Origin: Candidatus Scalindua sp.
GTDB lineage: Bacteria; Planctomycetota; Brocadiia; Brocadiales; Scalinduaceae
Assembly (NCBI GenBank): GCA_031316155.1
Contig: JALDRB010000008.1
Location: 181,110 to 245,109, forward strand
Length of the DNA: 64,000 nucleotides
Direction of reading: 5' to 3'
The notes beneath the pieces were generated by a model. That model was given only the letters and a program-made list of their open reading frames with translations. It did no database searches and was not told the DNA's origin. This document shows, in pieces, positions 17,553-26,579 of this stretch. The number at the start of each line of letters is the position of its first letter. Position 1 is the stretch's first letter. Position numbers and translations under genes: made by a program.

Positions 17553-18558
17553 TTATCTCTTTATCATGAGTGCTTCGGCTGTATGAGGATCGATTCGAGG
17601 AACATGTAAGACCTGTTTTGGAGAATCCTGTCGGGCCTTGGATATAATGACTTCAGTATTTTGAAGGTCTTTTGCTTTACTGCATCGTGCCGTTAATTGT
17701 GCTGCGATTTTTAATTTTTCATCGGTTATCTCACCTCGAACAAGAGACACAGGCCCGGCTATGTCCTTTAATTGCAGCAAATAATCATTCTTTCTTGCAA
17801 TGTTTTGAATCGTGAGGTTTTCCTCTTCCCTTCGGCTGACTACGACTTTTGTTTTATTATCGATACGGAAGTGTCTTCCAACCTTCAACAGGTTGACATC
17901 GTTAATATCAGGATTCTCATGTTCAAGAGAATCCCTCATTCTGTTTGAAAATTCCGGATCTGTAAGCAGGCATCCTCCTGATGCACAGGGGTAATCTTGT
18001 ATCTGGAAAATATCAGCAAGTTGTATCTGATCTTTTCGTGAACGGCCTTTTATCTGTAATAACTTCTCTCGGTCGACCAGTCCTGTTTTTTCAGGAATGG
18101 TGGGTTCCAGATGTTTTGCACAAAGAGGCCTCAAAACAAGTCCTGTCAAATCTGCTTCCTTATCAATGGTCTTCATGGCCTCTTTTCTCTGTGACATCGG
18201 CCTCTGACCGAGAACTTCTCCCGTTATGATAAAAGATGCTCCAATCTCTCTCATGTATTCTCCTGCCGCTCTGAAAATGTTGATACGGCAATCAATGCAG
18301 GGATTCATGTTTTTGCCGTAACCATGTTTTGGTTTTTTGACAATTTCTAGAAAACTCTTGGTCGTGTTGATTACCTTGATTGGAATTCCGAGTTTTTCGG
18401 ATACTTTCACTGCCTCTAATTTACAATTTCCTTTGGATGTACAAAGGCAGAAGACTGTTACGAAGTTCAGGGCAATAACTTCAATTCTGCTGTTGAATCA
18501 CGTGGATGGCAAGTGTGCTGTCTAAACCTCCAGAAAGTATTGCTAAAGCTTTTGTCAT
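17553..18558 (-). pseudogene. PP-loop tRNA-thiolation (ThiI/MnmA-like) protein, frameshifted
   Basis: Translation from ATG 18558 gives MTKALAILSGGLDSTLAIHV, a PP-loop (SGGLDS) ATP-pyrophosphatase start, but runs into TGA at about 18481. The continuing part is in another frame (from about 18484 to 17553, about 310 residues). It contains CxxC-type cysteines (NPCIDCRINIF), the ITGEVLGQRPMSQRKEAM segment, PCASGGCLLTDPEF and a C-terminal domain reminiscent of NFACT-R/DUF814. A single missing base near CAGAATTGAAG would restore one 335-residue protein. Such proteins insert sulfur into tRNA bases. It is either a real mutation or an assembly indel; the rest of the gene looks intact. Confidence 0.7.
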
Positions 18559-18681
18559 TTTTATTATTTATAGGGTATATTTTATAATGATTCAGATGCC
18601 TTGCCTTGCAAAACATCTTAATGTTGAAGATCTTACATGCTATCAAAAAAGAAATTTTTGTCAAATAAAAGGTACGAGTTA

Positions 18682-18835
18682 ATGCATCCCGCCCGCCAGA
18701 ACTGCTCGCCACTCGTGCCGGTACGGACGGGGCTGGCAAATGGCCTGAAGGCCGGGCGGGCATCGACATCCATGTCGTTGATCCACGCCCTTTTGGATAC
18801 CTGCCCGAATGACTCGTTCGGCGGGTGTGCTTCCG
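18682..18835. repeat. GC-rich palindromic repeat cluster
   Basis: Short inverted units (cccgcccgcc ... ggccgggcggg; tgcccgaatgactcgttcggcgggtg) lie in an otherwise AT-rich gap. Related GC-rich palindromes occur at 31027, 32132, 40570 and 42710. They resemble REP-type units; no coding potential is credible here. The surrounding gap (18559-19405) holds this cluster, the modular repeat at 18894 and the inverted repeat at 19230 but no gene. Confidence 0.6.
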
Positions 18836-18893
18836 CACAAAAAGATGTAATTTATTGAATTATTTACATTTAAAATAGAAATTCCTCCGTATA

Positions 18894-19086
18894 TATACTC
18901 ATCTCGTAATGGTTTTCGGATAAAATCCGAGATAAAATTGAGCGAGTAAAGTCCTCGGCGCCTTTTGTCCGGGGATACCTTCATTAAGATTTGGTTTCCA
19001 GCCTGCCGGGCCTGTCAGCCGTTCGCCAGCCCGATACTCATTCTGGCGGGGACGGGTAAAACCGAAAACCAAATCGGTTTTAGTAT
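18894..19086 (+). repeat. Modular repeat, long-core form
   Basis: A 193-base copy with the same two ends as the short copies (tatactcatctcgtaatgg ... ccaaatcggttttagtata). It has a different core: gataaaatccgagataaaatt, gagcgagtaaagtcctcgg, tttgtccggggatacc, then a GC-rich segment. The near-identical copy is at 50676-50869. It shows that cores are exchangeable between fixed ends. Confidence 0.85.
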
Positions 19087-19229
19087 ATATTCCAACCTGG
19101 CAGAACAGGAACACATATGAAATGTATTCCTTTGGTTCTGGCTCGACCAGGTGGTTAAATGAAAATCAAAGGTTTTCAAACTTTCCCTTATTAAATATTT
19201 TTTTTAAACACACCGAAGGTGTGATAAAA

Positions 19230-19317
19230 CAGTCTATAAGGTTACGATTTCTCCGCCCGGATGAATCCGTTCGGACGGGCAGTCAACAAAAGCAAGAAAC
19301 TGTCGGCTTATAGACTG
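19230..19317. repeat. Inverted repeat with 11-bp arms
   Basis: CAGTCTATAAG and CTTATAGACTG are exact reverse complements 66 bases apart. They flank a smaller palindrome (gcccggatgaatccgttcggacgggc). It may be another small non-autonomous element; no gene is involved. Confidence 0.5.
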
Positions 19318-19405
19318 ATAAAAGGTTTTGACATGAAAATGACTCACTGTTACACTGAATTTATATATTTAATGTCTTCAATCATTTTGAATTCCTTACT
19401 GTCTT

Positions 19406-20219
19406 ATGAGAAGTAAAACTGTTCGATTACCGGTAGTTGCCGGGAGTTTTTATCCCGGAAGTAAAGAAGCATTAGGAAAGGAACTGGAGAAGCTTCTTGG
19501 TGAAAAACCAGAGAGAAGAAGAGCCCTGGGCCTTATCAGTCCGCATGCTGGTTATATCTATTCAGGTAGAGTAATGGGAAGCGTTTTTTCCAGAATTGAT
19601 GTACCCGAGACGGTGTTGATACTGGCGCCAAATCACACGGGTTTGGGTGCTTTATTCGATATGGCCTGAGGGATGCTGGAGTACACCACTTGGTGTTGCA
19701 GATACGGATGATGAGCTTGTCCGTGAAATCGTTGCTTCCTGTGTTCTTATCAGGGAGGATAAAGAGGCACATGTTCGGGAACACTCGGCAGAGGTTATTG
19801 TACCCTTCCTGCAGTACATCAATCCAATGGTGAAGATTGCCGTAATCGTTATACGATCAGCAACTTATGATGATTTGAAAATAATCGGTAAATCTATCGG
19901 AACAGTTCTCAAGAAAACGCGACCAAATACCCTTGTTGTTGCATCATCTGATATGACTCATTATGAAACCCAGATATCTGCGAATAAAAAAGACATGCTG
20001 GCGATTACAGAAATTGTAGCTTTACGGGAAAAAGGTCTTTATCGTATTGTACATGATCTGAACATTTCCATGTGTGGGATTAATCCGGTGGTTTCAATGC
20101 TTGTCTGTTCAAAAGAAAGAATGGCAAAAAAAGCTGAATTAATAAGATATGAAACCAGCGGAGTAGTTTCAGGAGATTACGATCATGTAGTTGGATACGC
20201 TGGAATTATTGTAGAGTGA
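19406..20219 (+). pseudogene. MEMO1-family protein (AmmeMemoRadiSam protein B), frameshifted
   Basis: The first segment (from ATG 19406) reads RLPVVAGSFYPGSKEALG and LISPHAGYIYSGRVMGSV, with the MEMO HAGY motif and its metal-binding His, then APNHTGLG, and ends at about 19669. The second segment, in the next frame from about 19647 to 20219, continues the family sequence (PEGCWSTPLG; EHSAEVIVPFLQ; SSDMTHYE; GVVSGDYDHVVGYAG). One base too many near 19645-19655 splits what would be a protein of about 270 residues. MEMO proteins have a dioxygenase-like fold; their bacterial function is not settled. A second frameshift so close to the one at 18484 raises the possibility of sequence errors. Confidence 0.8.
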
Positions 20220-20294
20220 TTATTACATCTTATTTCATGATTAAAAATTAGCAGTTATACAAAAAACGAGTGATAACTCGATATTGTCTTAGTT

Positions 20295-20990
20295 ATGCCG
20301 GGAAACACCAGAGTTTCTATCGTAATTCCAGCTCTGAACGAGGAAAAATCCATTGGTACGGTTATCAATGATATCCCCAGAGATTTTGTAGATGAGATTA
20401 TAGTTGTCGATAACGGGAGCAACGATAACACAGCACAGGTAGCAGTAAATCTTGGGGCCAGGGTGATCGAAGAACCTGTTAAAGGATACGGTTCTGCTTG
20501 CATGAAAGGTATATCCATGCTTCATCCGGATACGGAAATCGTGGTTTTCATTGATGCTGACTACAGTGATTACCCTCAGGATATCAATGCAGTGTTGCAA
20601 CCCTTGCTTACAGGCAAAGCAGATCTGGTAATTGGTTCACGAATGTCGGGTACTAGAGAGAAAGGCGCACTCTTGCCACAGGCAATTATCGGCAATAAGC
20701 TTGCTGCCTTCCTGCTCCGATTAATCTATGGGTTCAGTTATACAGATCTGGGCCCTTTGAGAGCAATTAGATATAACGATTTAACAGGATTGGGTATGAG
20801 AGATACAAATTACGGCTGGACAGTTGAGATGCAGATTAAAGCGATACAGAAAGGTTTAAGAGTTATAGAAGTGCCCGTAAGGTACAGGAAACGTATTGGA
20901 AAATCCAAGATAACGGGTACCATTAGAGGGACGTTTGGTGCCGGGGTGAAAATTATTTATACTATTATCAAGTATAGTTTTTTCGGTTAA
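20295..20990 (+). CDS. Family 2 glycosyltransferase, dolichyl-phosphate-sugar synthase-like
   Basis: 231 residues with a GT-A fold: VSIVIPALNEEKSIGTV, IIVVDNGSNDNT, the DADYSDYP metal-binding motif and the C-terminal acceptor motif KRIGKSKITGT. No membrane spans follow, as in DPM1-like soluble synthases. It probably transfers glucose or mannose from a nucleotide sugar to a polyprenyl phosphate on the inner face of the membrane. The next gene is another GT2 with only 67 bases between. Confidence 0.85.
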   Translation: MPGNTRVSIVIPALNEEKSIGTVINDIPRDFVDEIIVVDNGSNDNTAQVAVNLGARVIEEPVKGYGSACMKGISMLHPDTEIVVFIDADYSDYPQDINAVLQPLLTGKADLVIGSRMSGTREKGALLPQAIIGNKLAAFLLRLIYGFSYTDLGPLRAIRYNDLTGLGMRDTNYGWTVEMQIKAIQKGLRVIEVPVRYRKRIGKSKITGTIRGTFGAGVKIIYTIIKYSFFG

Positions 20991-21057
20991 CAAGTTGGTT
21001 ACTGCGAAAGCCAGAGAACGCTGCCGGGCAGGCGGCGGGTATGGTGAATTTCCTTTC

Positions 21058-21717
21058 ATGATACTGGAGAACATTTCTGTAATAATTCCCACGCTCAATG
21101 AGGAAGAGCATATTAAGAGATGTATAGAAACGGTTCTCCATACTCCCGGTATAATTGAGGTGATAATTGCTGATGGAGGCAGTACCGACAGTACGATTCA
21201 AATTGCCAGAGGATACAGAGATGTTAAGGTCGTCTTTTCGATGAGAGGGCGGAGTGTTCAGATGAATAGAGGGGCATTTTATTCCCACGGCGATATCCTT
21301 CTTTTTCTTCACGCAGATTGCATACTGCCCGGAGAAATTGTTTCAGCTATCCGCCACGTTTTTGAAAGCTCACAAGCAGCTGGAGGCGCATTTACGATGA
21401 AATTATTATCTGATAAGTTTATATACCGGATGATAGAAATGGGTATAAACTTCCGTTCAAGGATATTTAAATTACCCTATGGAGATCAAGGGCTGTTTGT
21501 AAAGAGGTCTCTGTTCAAGGAACTGGGAGGTTTCAAGAAGATGACAGTTTGTGAGGATCTGGATTTTGTATGGCGACTGAAAAAATATGGGAGAATTACC
21601 ATTCTTGATAATGAGATTCTTACTTCTGTGAGAAGATGGAGGAAAAATGGTTTTTTAAGAACATCTGTAAGAAATCAATTATTGCTGACTTCGTATTTCC
21701 TGGGACGGAGATATTGA
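21058..21717 (+). CDS. Family 2 glycosyltransferase, TIGR04283 type
   Basis: 219 residues from ATG 21058. The in-frame extension upstream to 20995 has a GC-rich, non-family sequence. Motifs: ISVIIPTLNEEEHIKRCI, IIADGGSTDST, RGRSVQMNRGA, LLFLHADCILP (DxD-like HAD), PYGDQGLFVKR and EDLDFVWRLKKYG. This pattern is typical of the subfamily often found beside radical-SAM/selenodomain genes; none is seen here. The role is probably sugar transfer to an unknown acceptor. Confidence 0.82.
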   Translation: MILENISVIIPTLNEEEHIKRCIETVLHTPGIIEVIIADGGSTDSTIQIARGYRDVKVVFSMRGRSVQMNRGAFYSHGDILLFLHADCILPGEIVSAIRHVFESSQAAGGAFTMKLLSDKFIYRMIEMGINFRSRIFKLPYGDQGLFVKRSLFKELGGFKKMTVCEDLDFVWRLKKYGRITILDNEILTSVRRWRKNGFLRTSVRNQLLLTSYFLGRRY

Positions 21718-21831
21718 AGTAATAAAAAAGGAACAAGAGAGAGATTGAAAAGACACTGAAGACTTTAGAAGCAGAGTTTAAGGCCAGAGAAGATGAGTTA
21801 AAAAAATAATAAAAGAAGAAAGGAGAGAATA

Positions 21832-22290
21832 ATGTTCAATAAATTACTGAAAACAGATGATGATATATCGAGCCTTATTATGAGAGTTGCGTTGGGAATA
21901 ATTTTTTTTCCTCACGGCGCCCAGAAATTGCTGGGATGGTTTGGAGGGAACGGTTTCAGTGAGACAATGGGTTTCTTTACTGAAAAAATGGGGATTCCTG
22001 TTGTTCTGGCATTCCTCGCAATCATGGCTGAATCAATCGGAGCAGTTGCCCTTATCACAGGATTTCTTACAAGGATAGCAGCTTTAGGCATCGCAACGAA
22101 CATGATTGTTGCGATATTTATGGTGCACCTTCCACACGGGTTTTTTATGAACTGGTTCGGCACGAAGCAGGGCGAGGGTTATGAGTATCATTTGCTTGCT
22201 ATTACACTTGCAGTAGCACTTATGATCAGAGGTGGAGGCAGATTTTCAATTGATGGCATAATAACAAAAATGTCTGGACGTTCAACTTAA
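21832..22290 (+). CDS. DoxX-family membrane protein
   Basis: 152 residues with four predicted membrane spans and the DoxX signature (MRVALGIIFFPHGAQKLLGWFGG; GFLTRIAALGI). A strong Shine-Dalgarno (AAAGGAGAG) is 7 bases before the ATG. Relatives are subunits of quinone-linked oxidoreductases or proteins of unknown redox function. The 114 bases before it carry a short lysine/glutamate-rich coding scrap without a start. Confidence 0.88.
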   Translation: MFNKLLKTDDDISSLIMRVALGIIFFPHGAQKLLGWFGGNGFSETMGFFTEKMGIPVVLAFLAIMAESIGAVALITGFLTRIAALGIATNMIVAIFMVHLPHGFFMNWFGTKQGEGYEYHLLAITLAVALMIRGGGRFSIDGIITKMSGRST

Positions 22291-22648
22291 TGCTCTACCT
22301 TACGGCAGGAGTGACCGAAGAGGTGTCAAGTTCTTCTTCGACTCATTTCTTTCTTCTTTGAGAAGCATTTACCATATTCAAGGTGTGCCCCCTGGAATCC
22401 GTCCATCCAATCAGCTATCCCCAAACAGCGTAACAAAAATGAACACCCCTGTTCAATTTTCAACAATACTCACTTCTTCATACTACAGGCTCAAACCGTA
22501 ACTTACAGATATTCTGGCCTTTAGAACAATACTCGATTTGAAATGTATTTTATTCCAACAAGGGTATGCATCTTGCTTATTAATGTAAGGCAAAAAATGA
22601 GAATGACGCGTCTGCTAAGCTTGTGAACTAAATAGAAAGGAGTCCTCA
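22291..22648. other. Intergenic stretch, no feature recognised
   Basis: 358 bases between the DoxX gene and the hypothetical gene at 22649. I see no gene, repeat copy or convincing terminator. It marks the transition from housekeeping to accessory content. Confidence 0.35.
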
Positions 22649-23374
22649 ATGTTAATATCCGGAAAAAATAAGTTTGTCCTCTCTCCATTCACTTCCGAAG
22701 ACGAACTGAAAAAGATTGTTATAGAAAATCCCAATTACTTCTTTGGGTCTGGTTCTTTTTGTCTCCCGAAAGAGATAATTTCAGATAGTGACGATTTCAA
22801 AGTATTCACCGATGGATTTGCAGTTGATATTTCAAAGCGACAATGGTTTATCGTAAACACGACACTCTCCAGGCATAATGTCTGGAGCCATATTGCTCCA
22901 AAAGTAGTAAAACAACTTATAGCTGCTGAACAACCAACCACAAAACAACTGCTCACAGAACTAATTATACAGCAACTTCAAAAAAACAGCGACATAATGA
23001 AAAAGTTTTCTGACGAAGGCTATTTCAAAAAGGATGAAGGCGCGTTTCAATCAAAGATTCGTGGTTTTCTTGGAGAGATTTTCGAAAATACTCCGCTTAT
23101 TGCAATGCCAATAGATTCCATATCCAATGATTTAAGGGACTGGGCTGCGGCTTTAAAGGCAAATGTAAAATTGTGTATCGTTAAAAAATACGTCGAAGAT
23201 AATAATTCAGAAAATATAATTTATGAAATCCCGGAGAATTCTGTTTCTGATGAAAGCGGAGACGGATATGTGAAGAATAAGAAAATAGATAAAATTGCTA
23301 AAGATGCAAAATTGCAGAATACGGTTCTGGATAGACTCACCGAGAAAATAGATGTCAGTGAAATACCGTACTGA
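22649..23374 (+). CDS. Hypothetical protein with possible nuclease-like N-terminus
   Basis: 241 residues; AAAGGAG precedes the ATG by 7-13 bases. The N-terminal 110 residues (FTSEDELKKIVIENPNYFFG ... GFAVDISKRQWFIVNTTLSRHNVWSHIAPKVVKQL) resemble the layout of endonuclease-like DUF proteins (NucS/HSDR_N style: an early FxxExELxxxIxxNPxLF, then a D...E core). Here, however, the expected acidic/lysine core reads VDIS..WFIVNTT, so catalysis is doubtful. The C-terminal half is helical and charged. I cannot assign a function. Confidence 0.5.
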   Translation: MLISGKNKFVLSPFTSEDELKKIVIENPNYFFGSGSFCLPKEIISDSDDFKVFTDGFAVDISKRQWFIVNTTLSRHNVWSHIAPKVVKQLIAAEQPTTKQLLTELIIQQLQKNSDIMKKFSDEGYFKKDEGAFQSKIRGFLGEIFENTPLIAMPIDSISNDLRDWAAALKANVKLCIVKKYVEDNNSENIIYEIPENSVSDESGDGYVKNKKIDKIAKDAKLQNTVLDRLTEKIDVSEIPY

Positions 23375-23390
23375 TACCGGGATAATGAAA

Positions 23391-23481
23391 TATACTCATC
23401 TCATAATGGTTTTCGGACCTGCCTGTGCGTAAGGAACGCACGCAGACAGGTAAAACCGAAAACCAAATCGGTTTTAGTATA
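23391..23481 (+). repeat. Modular repeat, short-core form (best-preserved copy)
   Basis: 91 bases with both ends intact: tatactcatctcataatgg on the left and ccaaatcggttttagtata on the right. The core palindrome is gcctgtgcgtaaggaacgcacgc flanked by acctg/caggt. It ends 12 bases before the DUF2513 gene, whose ribosome-binding site AAAGGGGA follows directly. Confidence 0.88.
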
Positions 23482-23493
23482 TAAAGGGGAAAC

Positions 23494-24048
23494 ATGAAGC
23501 GGGATATGGATTTAATAAGAAAATTACTTTTTTACTTTGAGGAAACGAAAGATACTGTGCATGATGATCTTCCAAAGATTGAAGGATATGATGCAAATAG
23601 TATCAAATACCATATCTATTTGATGCATGACTCAAACCTTCTTCACTGTGAACCGGTAAAATCTGAGATAACCGGGCAAGTTTTATATTTAATGCCACTT
23701 AATCTATCGTGGGATGGAAACGAGTTTCTGGAGAAGGTAAGAAATGGAAACAACTGGGAAAGAATTAAAAAAACAATCGCTGACAAAGGCGACGCTTTTT
23801 CGTTCAGCAATATAAATCAGCTGATAAACCAGAATGGAGTCCAGGGAAAGTATTGCCTGAATCCTGATTTAGAGTTGAAGTGGCAGGCACTGATTAAAAA
23901 GAATCCGGATGACCTGCAAGTGCATGCCCTTCATGCTCTGAGACTTGGTCTGCACGTGAAAGAAGAAAGAGGGGATATAACAAATAATGAAGCCAGCAAA
24001 ATCTTTGAGAATATAAAAATGTCGCTGATTCAGTTACAGCGAGTATGA
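23494..24048 (+). CDS. DUF2513 family protein
   Basis: 184 residues. The start MKRDMDLIRKLLFYFE and the following KYHIYLMHDSNLL and LSWDGNEFLEKVRN segments are typical of DUF2513, a small winged-helix-like family common on mobile or phage-like regions. A C-terminal extension (about residues 100-184) is not part of the domain. The function is unknown, possibly DNA binding. The gene lies directly downstream of a modular repeat, which supplies its 5' flank. Confidence 0.75.
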   Translation: MKRDMDLIRKLLFYFEETKDTVHDDLPKIEGYDANSIKYHIYLMHDSNLLHCEPVKSEITGQVLYLMPLNLSWDGNEFLEKVRNGNNWERIKKTIADKGDAFSFSNINQLINQNGVQGKYCLNPDLELKWQALIKKNPDDLQVHALHALRLGLHVKEERGDITNNEASKIFENIKMSLIQLQRV

Positions 24049-24255
24049 ATCAACCTGACTGTTATAAAAAGAATTGCTACCGTAATGCCTGATGCACGAC
24101 CTCAAACAGGTATTGCAAGTTTTTAACCTATCTCCTCGCAAAAATCCATACCATAATTATTTCATAATTTTATCATCAATGATGAAAGAACAATACTCAT
24201 TGAAATCCATTGAGATTTTGAGCAATTACAGATTTCATAAGAAAGGATGTTTGAG

Positions 24256-25578
24256 ATGAGAAGGATCCTGTTTGTGGATAATGATTCGGGTTCAATCCAG
24301 GAATTAAAAAAGATACTTGGGTTCATGTGTCCTGACTGGGAGATAGAGATTGTGATAAGCGGAGAAGATGCGCTGAAACTCATGTCAGGATCCATTTTTG
24401 ATGTTCTTGTGTCCGACATATCTCTTCAGGGAATGGACGGAGTAGAATTACTTGGTGCTGTTAGTGAACGGTATCCTAAGACTGTTCGCATTATTCATGC
24501 AAAGCTTTCAAATCCTGAAACAGTTCTCAAGTCAACCATGACCGCACACCAGTTCCTGGCAAAACCATGCTGTGCCGAGATAATGAAAAACACCATTGAT
24601 CGTACATGCAAACTTCGGGATCTGTTAAAGAATGAAACATTACAAAAGATAGTTGCGGGTACAAAAAATTTGCCGAGTCTCCCTGATTTATATAATTCAA
24701 TCGTATCGGAAATGCAGTCTCCGGAACCTTCTCTCAAGAGGGTGGGCTATTTCATTTCACAGGACGTTTCAATGTCTGCAAAAATTCTGCAGTTAGTCAA
24801 CTCTGCCTTTTTTGCTCTGCCACGCAAAATTACTGACCCGCAGCAGGCATCAGTTTTTGTGGGGATGGAGTCACTGAAAGCACTTGTTCTTTCTATTCAT
24901 CTCTTTTCTTCATTTACAGAAGATGCAGAATTATGTGAATTTTCGTTAACGAACATGTGGAAGCACTGTCTGATAACCGGAGGACTTGCAAGAGATATTG
25001 CCCGTGCTGAAAAAGCTTCCGGGAAAGTAGTGGAAGAGGCGATGATAGCAGGAATGTTACATGACATAGGAAAGCTTATCATGCTGAAAGTTCCCCGGCA
25101 ATACAAAAAAGTGATGAGACTTATTGAAACAACCGGTTGTGATCCTGCAGAAGCTGAATACACTACTATGAAAACTTCTCATTCAGAATTAGGAGCTTAT
25201 CTTCTGGGACTCTGGGGACTTCCCGGCAATGTAATCGAATCAGTTGCCTTTCACCACAATCCATCCAGGCTGATAGAACGTATGTTCATTATGTCACATG
25301 AATACTCGCAAGGAGGTTTTAGCAATACTGAATCAAAAGTTGGCAAGTTGATACCTCAACCAACAGCGAGATACTCAACTGAGTTTACGGCGTTAACAGC
25401 TGTGCACATAGCCAATGCTTTGACGTTGCAGGAAAATTGTTCGTCTGAGACAACACTTTTTCCATACGTTGATATGTCGTACTTAAAAACTCTGGAGTTA
25501 ACAGACAGGTTACCTGAGTGGGTTGAGCTCTCCAACAATGCAAAACAGCGATCCGAAATAGATTTTGAGTTAAATTAG
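24256..25578 (+). CDS. Response regulator with HDOD output domain
   Basis: 440 residues from ATG 24256 (AAAGGA 8 bases upstream; the ATG at 24247 lies on top of that site). A receiver domain (residues 1-120) has the phospho-acceptor Asp in VLVSDISLQGMDG and the conserved Lys in FLAKPC. An HDOD domain (about 140-340) follows with LPSLPDLYNSIV, VSMSAKILQLVNSAFFALPRKI, HDIGKLIML and GLWGLPGNVIESVAFHH. HDOD proteins are non-catalytic HD-like regulators in signalling, motility and DNA-damage responses. No partner histidine kinase is nearby. Confidence 0.88.
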   Translation: MRRILFVDNDSGSIQELKKILGFMCPDWEIEIVISGEDALKLMSGSIFDVLVSDISLQGMDGVELLGAVSERYPKTVRIIHAKLSNPETVLKSTMTAHQFLAKPCCAEIMKNTIDRTCKLRDLLKNETLQKIVAGTKNLPSLPDLYNSIVSEMQSPEPSLKRVGYFISQDVSMSAKILQLVNSAFFALPRKITDPQQASVFVGMESLKALVLSIHLFSSFTEDAELCEFSLTNMWKHCLITGGLARDIARAEKASGKVVEEAMIAGMLHDIGKLIMLKVPRQYKKVMRLIETTGCDPAEAEYTTMKTSHSELGAYLLGLWGLPGNVIESVAFHHNPSRLIERMFIMSHEYSQGGFSNTESKVGKLIPQPTARYSTEFTALTAVHIANALTLQENCSSETTLFPYVDMSYLKTLELTDRLPEWVELSNNAKQRSEIDFELN

Positions 25579-25711
25579 TCTCTCAGCCGACAAGTTTTTG
25601 GTTTTTATTGACTCCTCGTCACCGCCAGAATGATTATCGGGCTGGCGAAAGGATTCATCCGGGCGGGGAAATTGTCATCTTAGAGAAGGGAAAATTATTT
25701 GGAGGTGCGCC

Positions 25712-26254
25712 ATACTAAGAAAAGTCTTTTGTCTGCTTGCCATTCTTGTAATTCTGCCAACCTTTACTGCCAATGCTGCTCTAGAACTGTCTTCATTAAC
25801 ACCGGATGATGTTGGCGTGGTTTTGCCTCCTGATCCCGGAAAAGAGGGAAAGGAAACACTGCTTGGGATAGATAGCGATGGTGATGGAGTTCGTGACGAC
25901 ATACAGCGGTATATATACTTTACCTATCCCGATGATGAGAAACTGAGATTAGGTCTTGCGTACTACGCGAAAGAGTTTCAGGGGGTTCTTGCAGACGCAG
26001 ACGACCGTGAGGCTGCTTACGAACACGCGATAAAGATGGCTCGTCATGGGGAATGTCTTGATTACCTTAAAGGTGATGATTCTATATACATTGAAAGAGC
26101 ACTTGATGCTGAAATACTGAATACCAGAGAGCGCAGTATCGCATACATCACATATAGTGACAATCTGGGAGGAAGAGTCATTGATGGTGCTCCACTGAAA
26201 GAGTGGAAGGACAGCTGTTCATTCGATGTGGACGTGGTAGGAGGTGACCAGTGA
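25712..26254 (+). CDS. Secreted protein with Ca-binding-like DSDGDG segment (duplicate copy 1)
   Basis: The reading frame is open from a GGAGG ribosome-binding site (25701-25705) and gives a clear signal peptide (RKVFCLLAILVILPTFTANA). The codon at the expected start (25712) is ATA, not ATG; the next in-frame start is GTG 25817, which would lose the signal peptide. The mature part contains LPPDPGKEG, the EF-hand/thrombospondin-3-like DSDGDGVRDDIQRY, and a 100-residue helical domain with cysteines. The second copy at 26580 is about 80 % identical over the C-terminal 140 residues but has an additional N-terminal domain. The end overlaps the next gene by 4 bases. The function is unknown; it is probably an exported partner of the hydrolase-like protein that follows in copy 2. 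Confidence 0.6.
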   Translation: MLRKVFCLLAILVILPTFTANAALELSSLTPDDVGVVLPPDPGKEGKETLLGIDSDGDGVRDDIQRYIYFTYPDDEKLRLGLAYYAKEFQGVLADADDREAAYEHAIKMARHGECLDYLKGDDSIYIERALDAEILNTRERSIAYITYSDNLGGRVIDGAPLKEWKDSCSFDVDVVGGDQ

Positions 26255-26523
26255 ATATTCGATGGATATCTACTCTTGTACTTATCGTTACCTTTCTTGC
26301 TATTCAAGGTGTCGGTTATGGTGAAGAAGAGCAGCCGTGTCTTCCTGATGCAGTCGTCATGTTTGGCAACATTGCTTATCTCAGTTTAGGCCAGAAACAT
26401 AGAGACGCTTTCGGTATTGTATTGGTTGCCAATCCGGACAGTTCCCTTGCCGGTGGAGGGCTCTGTATGACTATTGGTGAAGATGGTATAAATTGGCCAC
26501 TTGCTTACAAGAATAGTGTTTAA
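26251..26523 (+). pseudogene. Internally deleted duplicate of the lipase-like gene
   Basis: 90 residues from GTG 26251. The signal peptide and the next residues match those of the gene at 27404 (RWxSTLVLIVTFLA ... QPCLPDAVVMF). The sequence then jumps straight to GNIAYLSLGQKHRDAFGIV and VANPDSSLAGGG, which in the full copy come about 130 residues later. The deletion removed the GHSxG-like nucleophile region (AHSQGN), and the protein ends soon after, so hydrolase activity is impossible. The frame is intact, so a short exported peptide could still be made. Confidence 0.75.
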
Positions 26524-26579
26524 GGTATTATTCGGTTTAATCAAAATTTCTTTCAGCAAATATGAAGAGGGGTGAAATT

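Noticed and set aside
18484..19655. Programmed ribosomal frameshifting in the thiolation and MEMO genes
   Set aside because: There is no slippery heptamer with a following stem-loop at either site, and neither family is known for it.
23391..23481. Phage or island attachment site
   Set aside because: The sequence is one of many copies of a dispersed repeat and is not paired with a tRNA or integrase.
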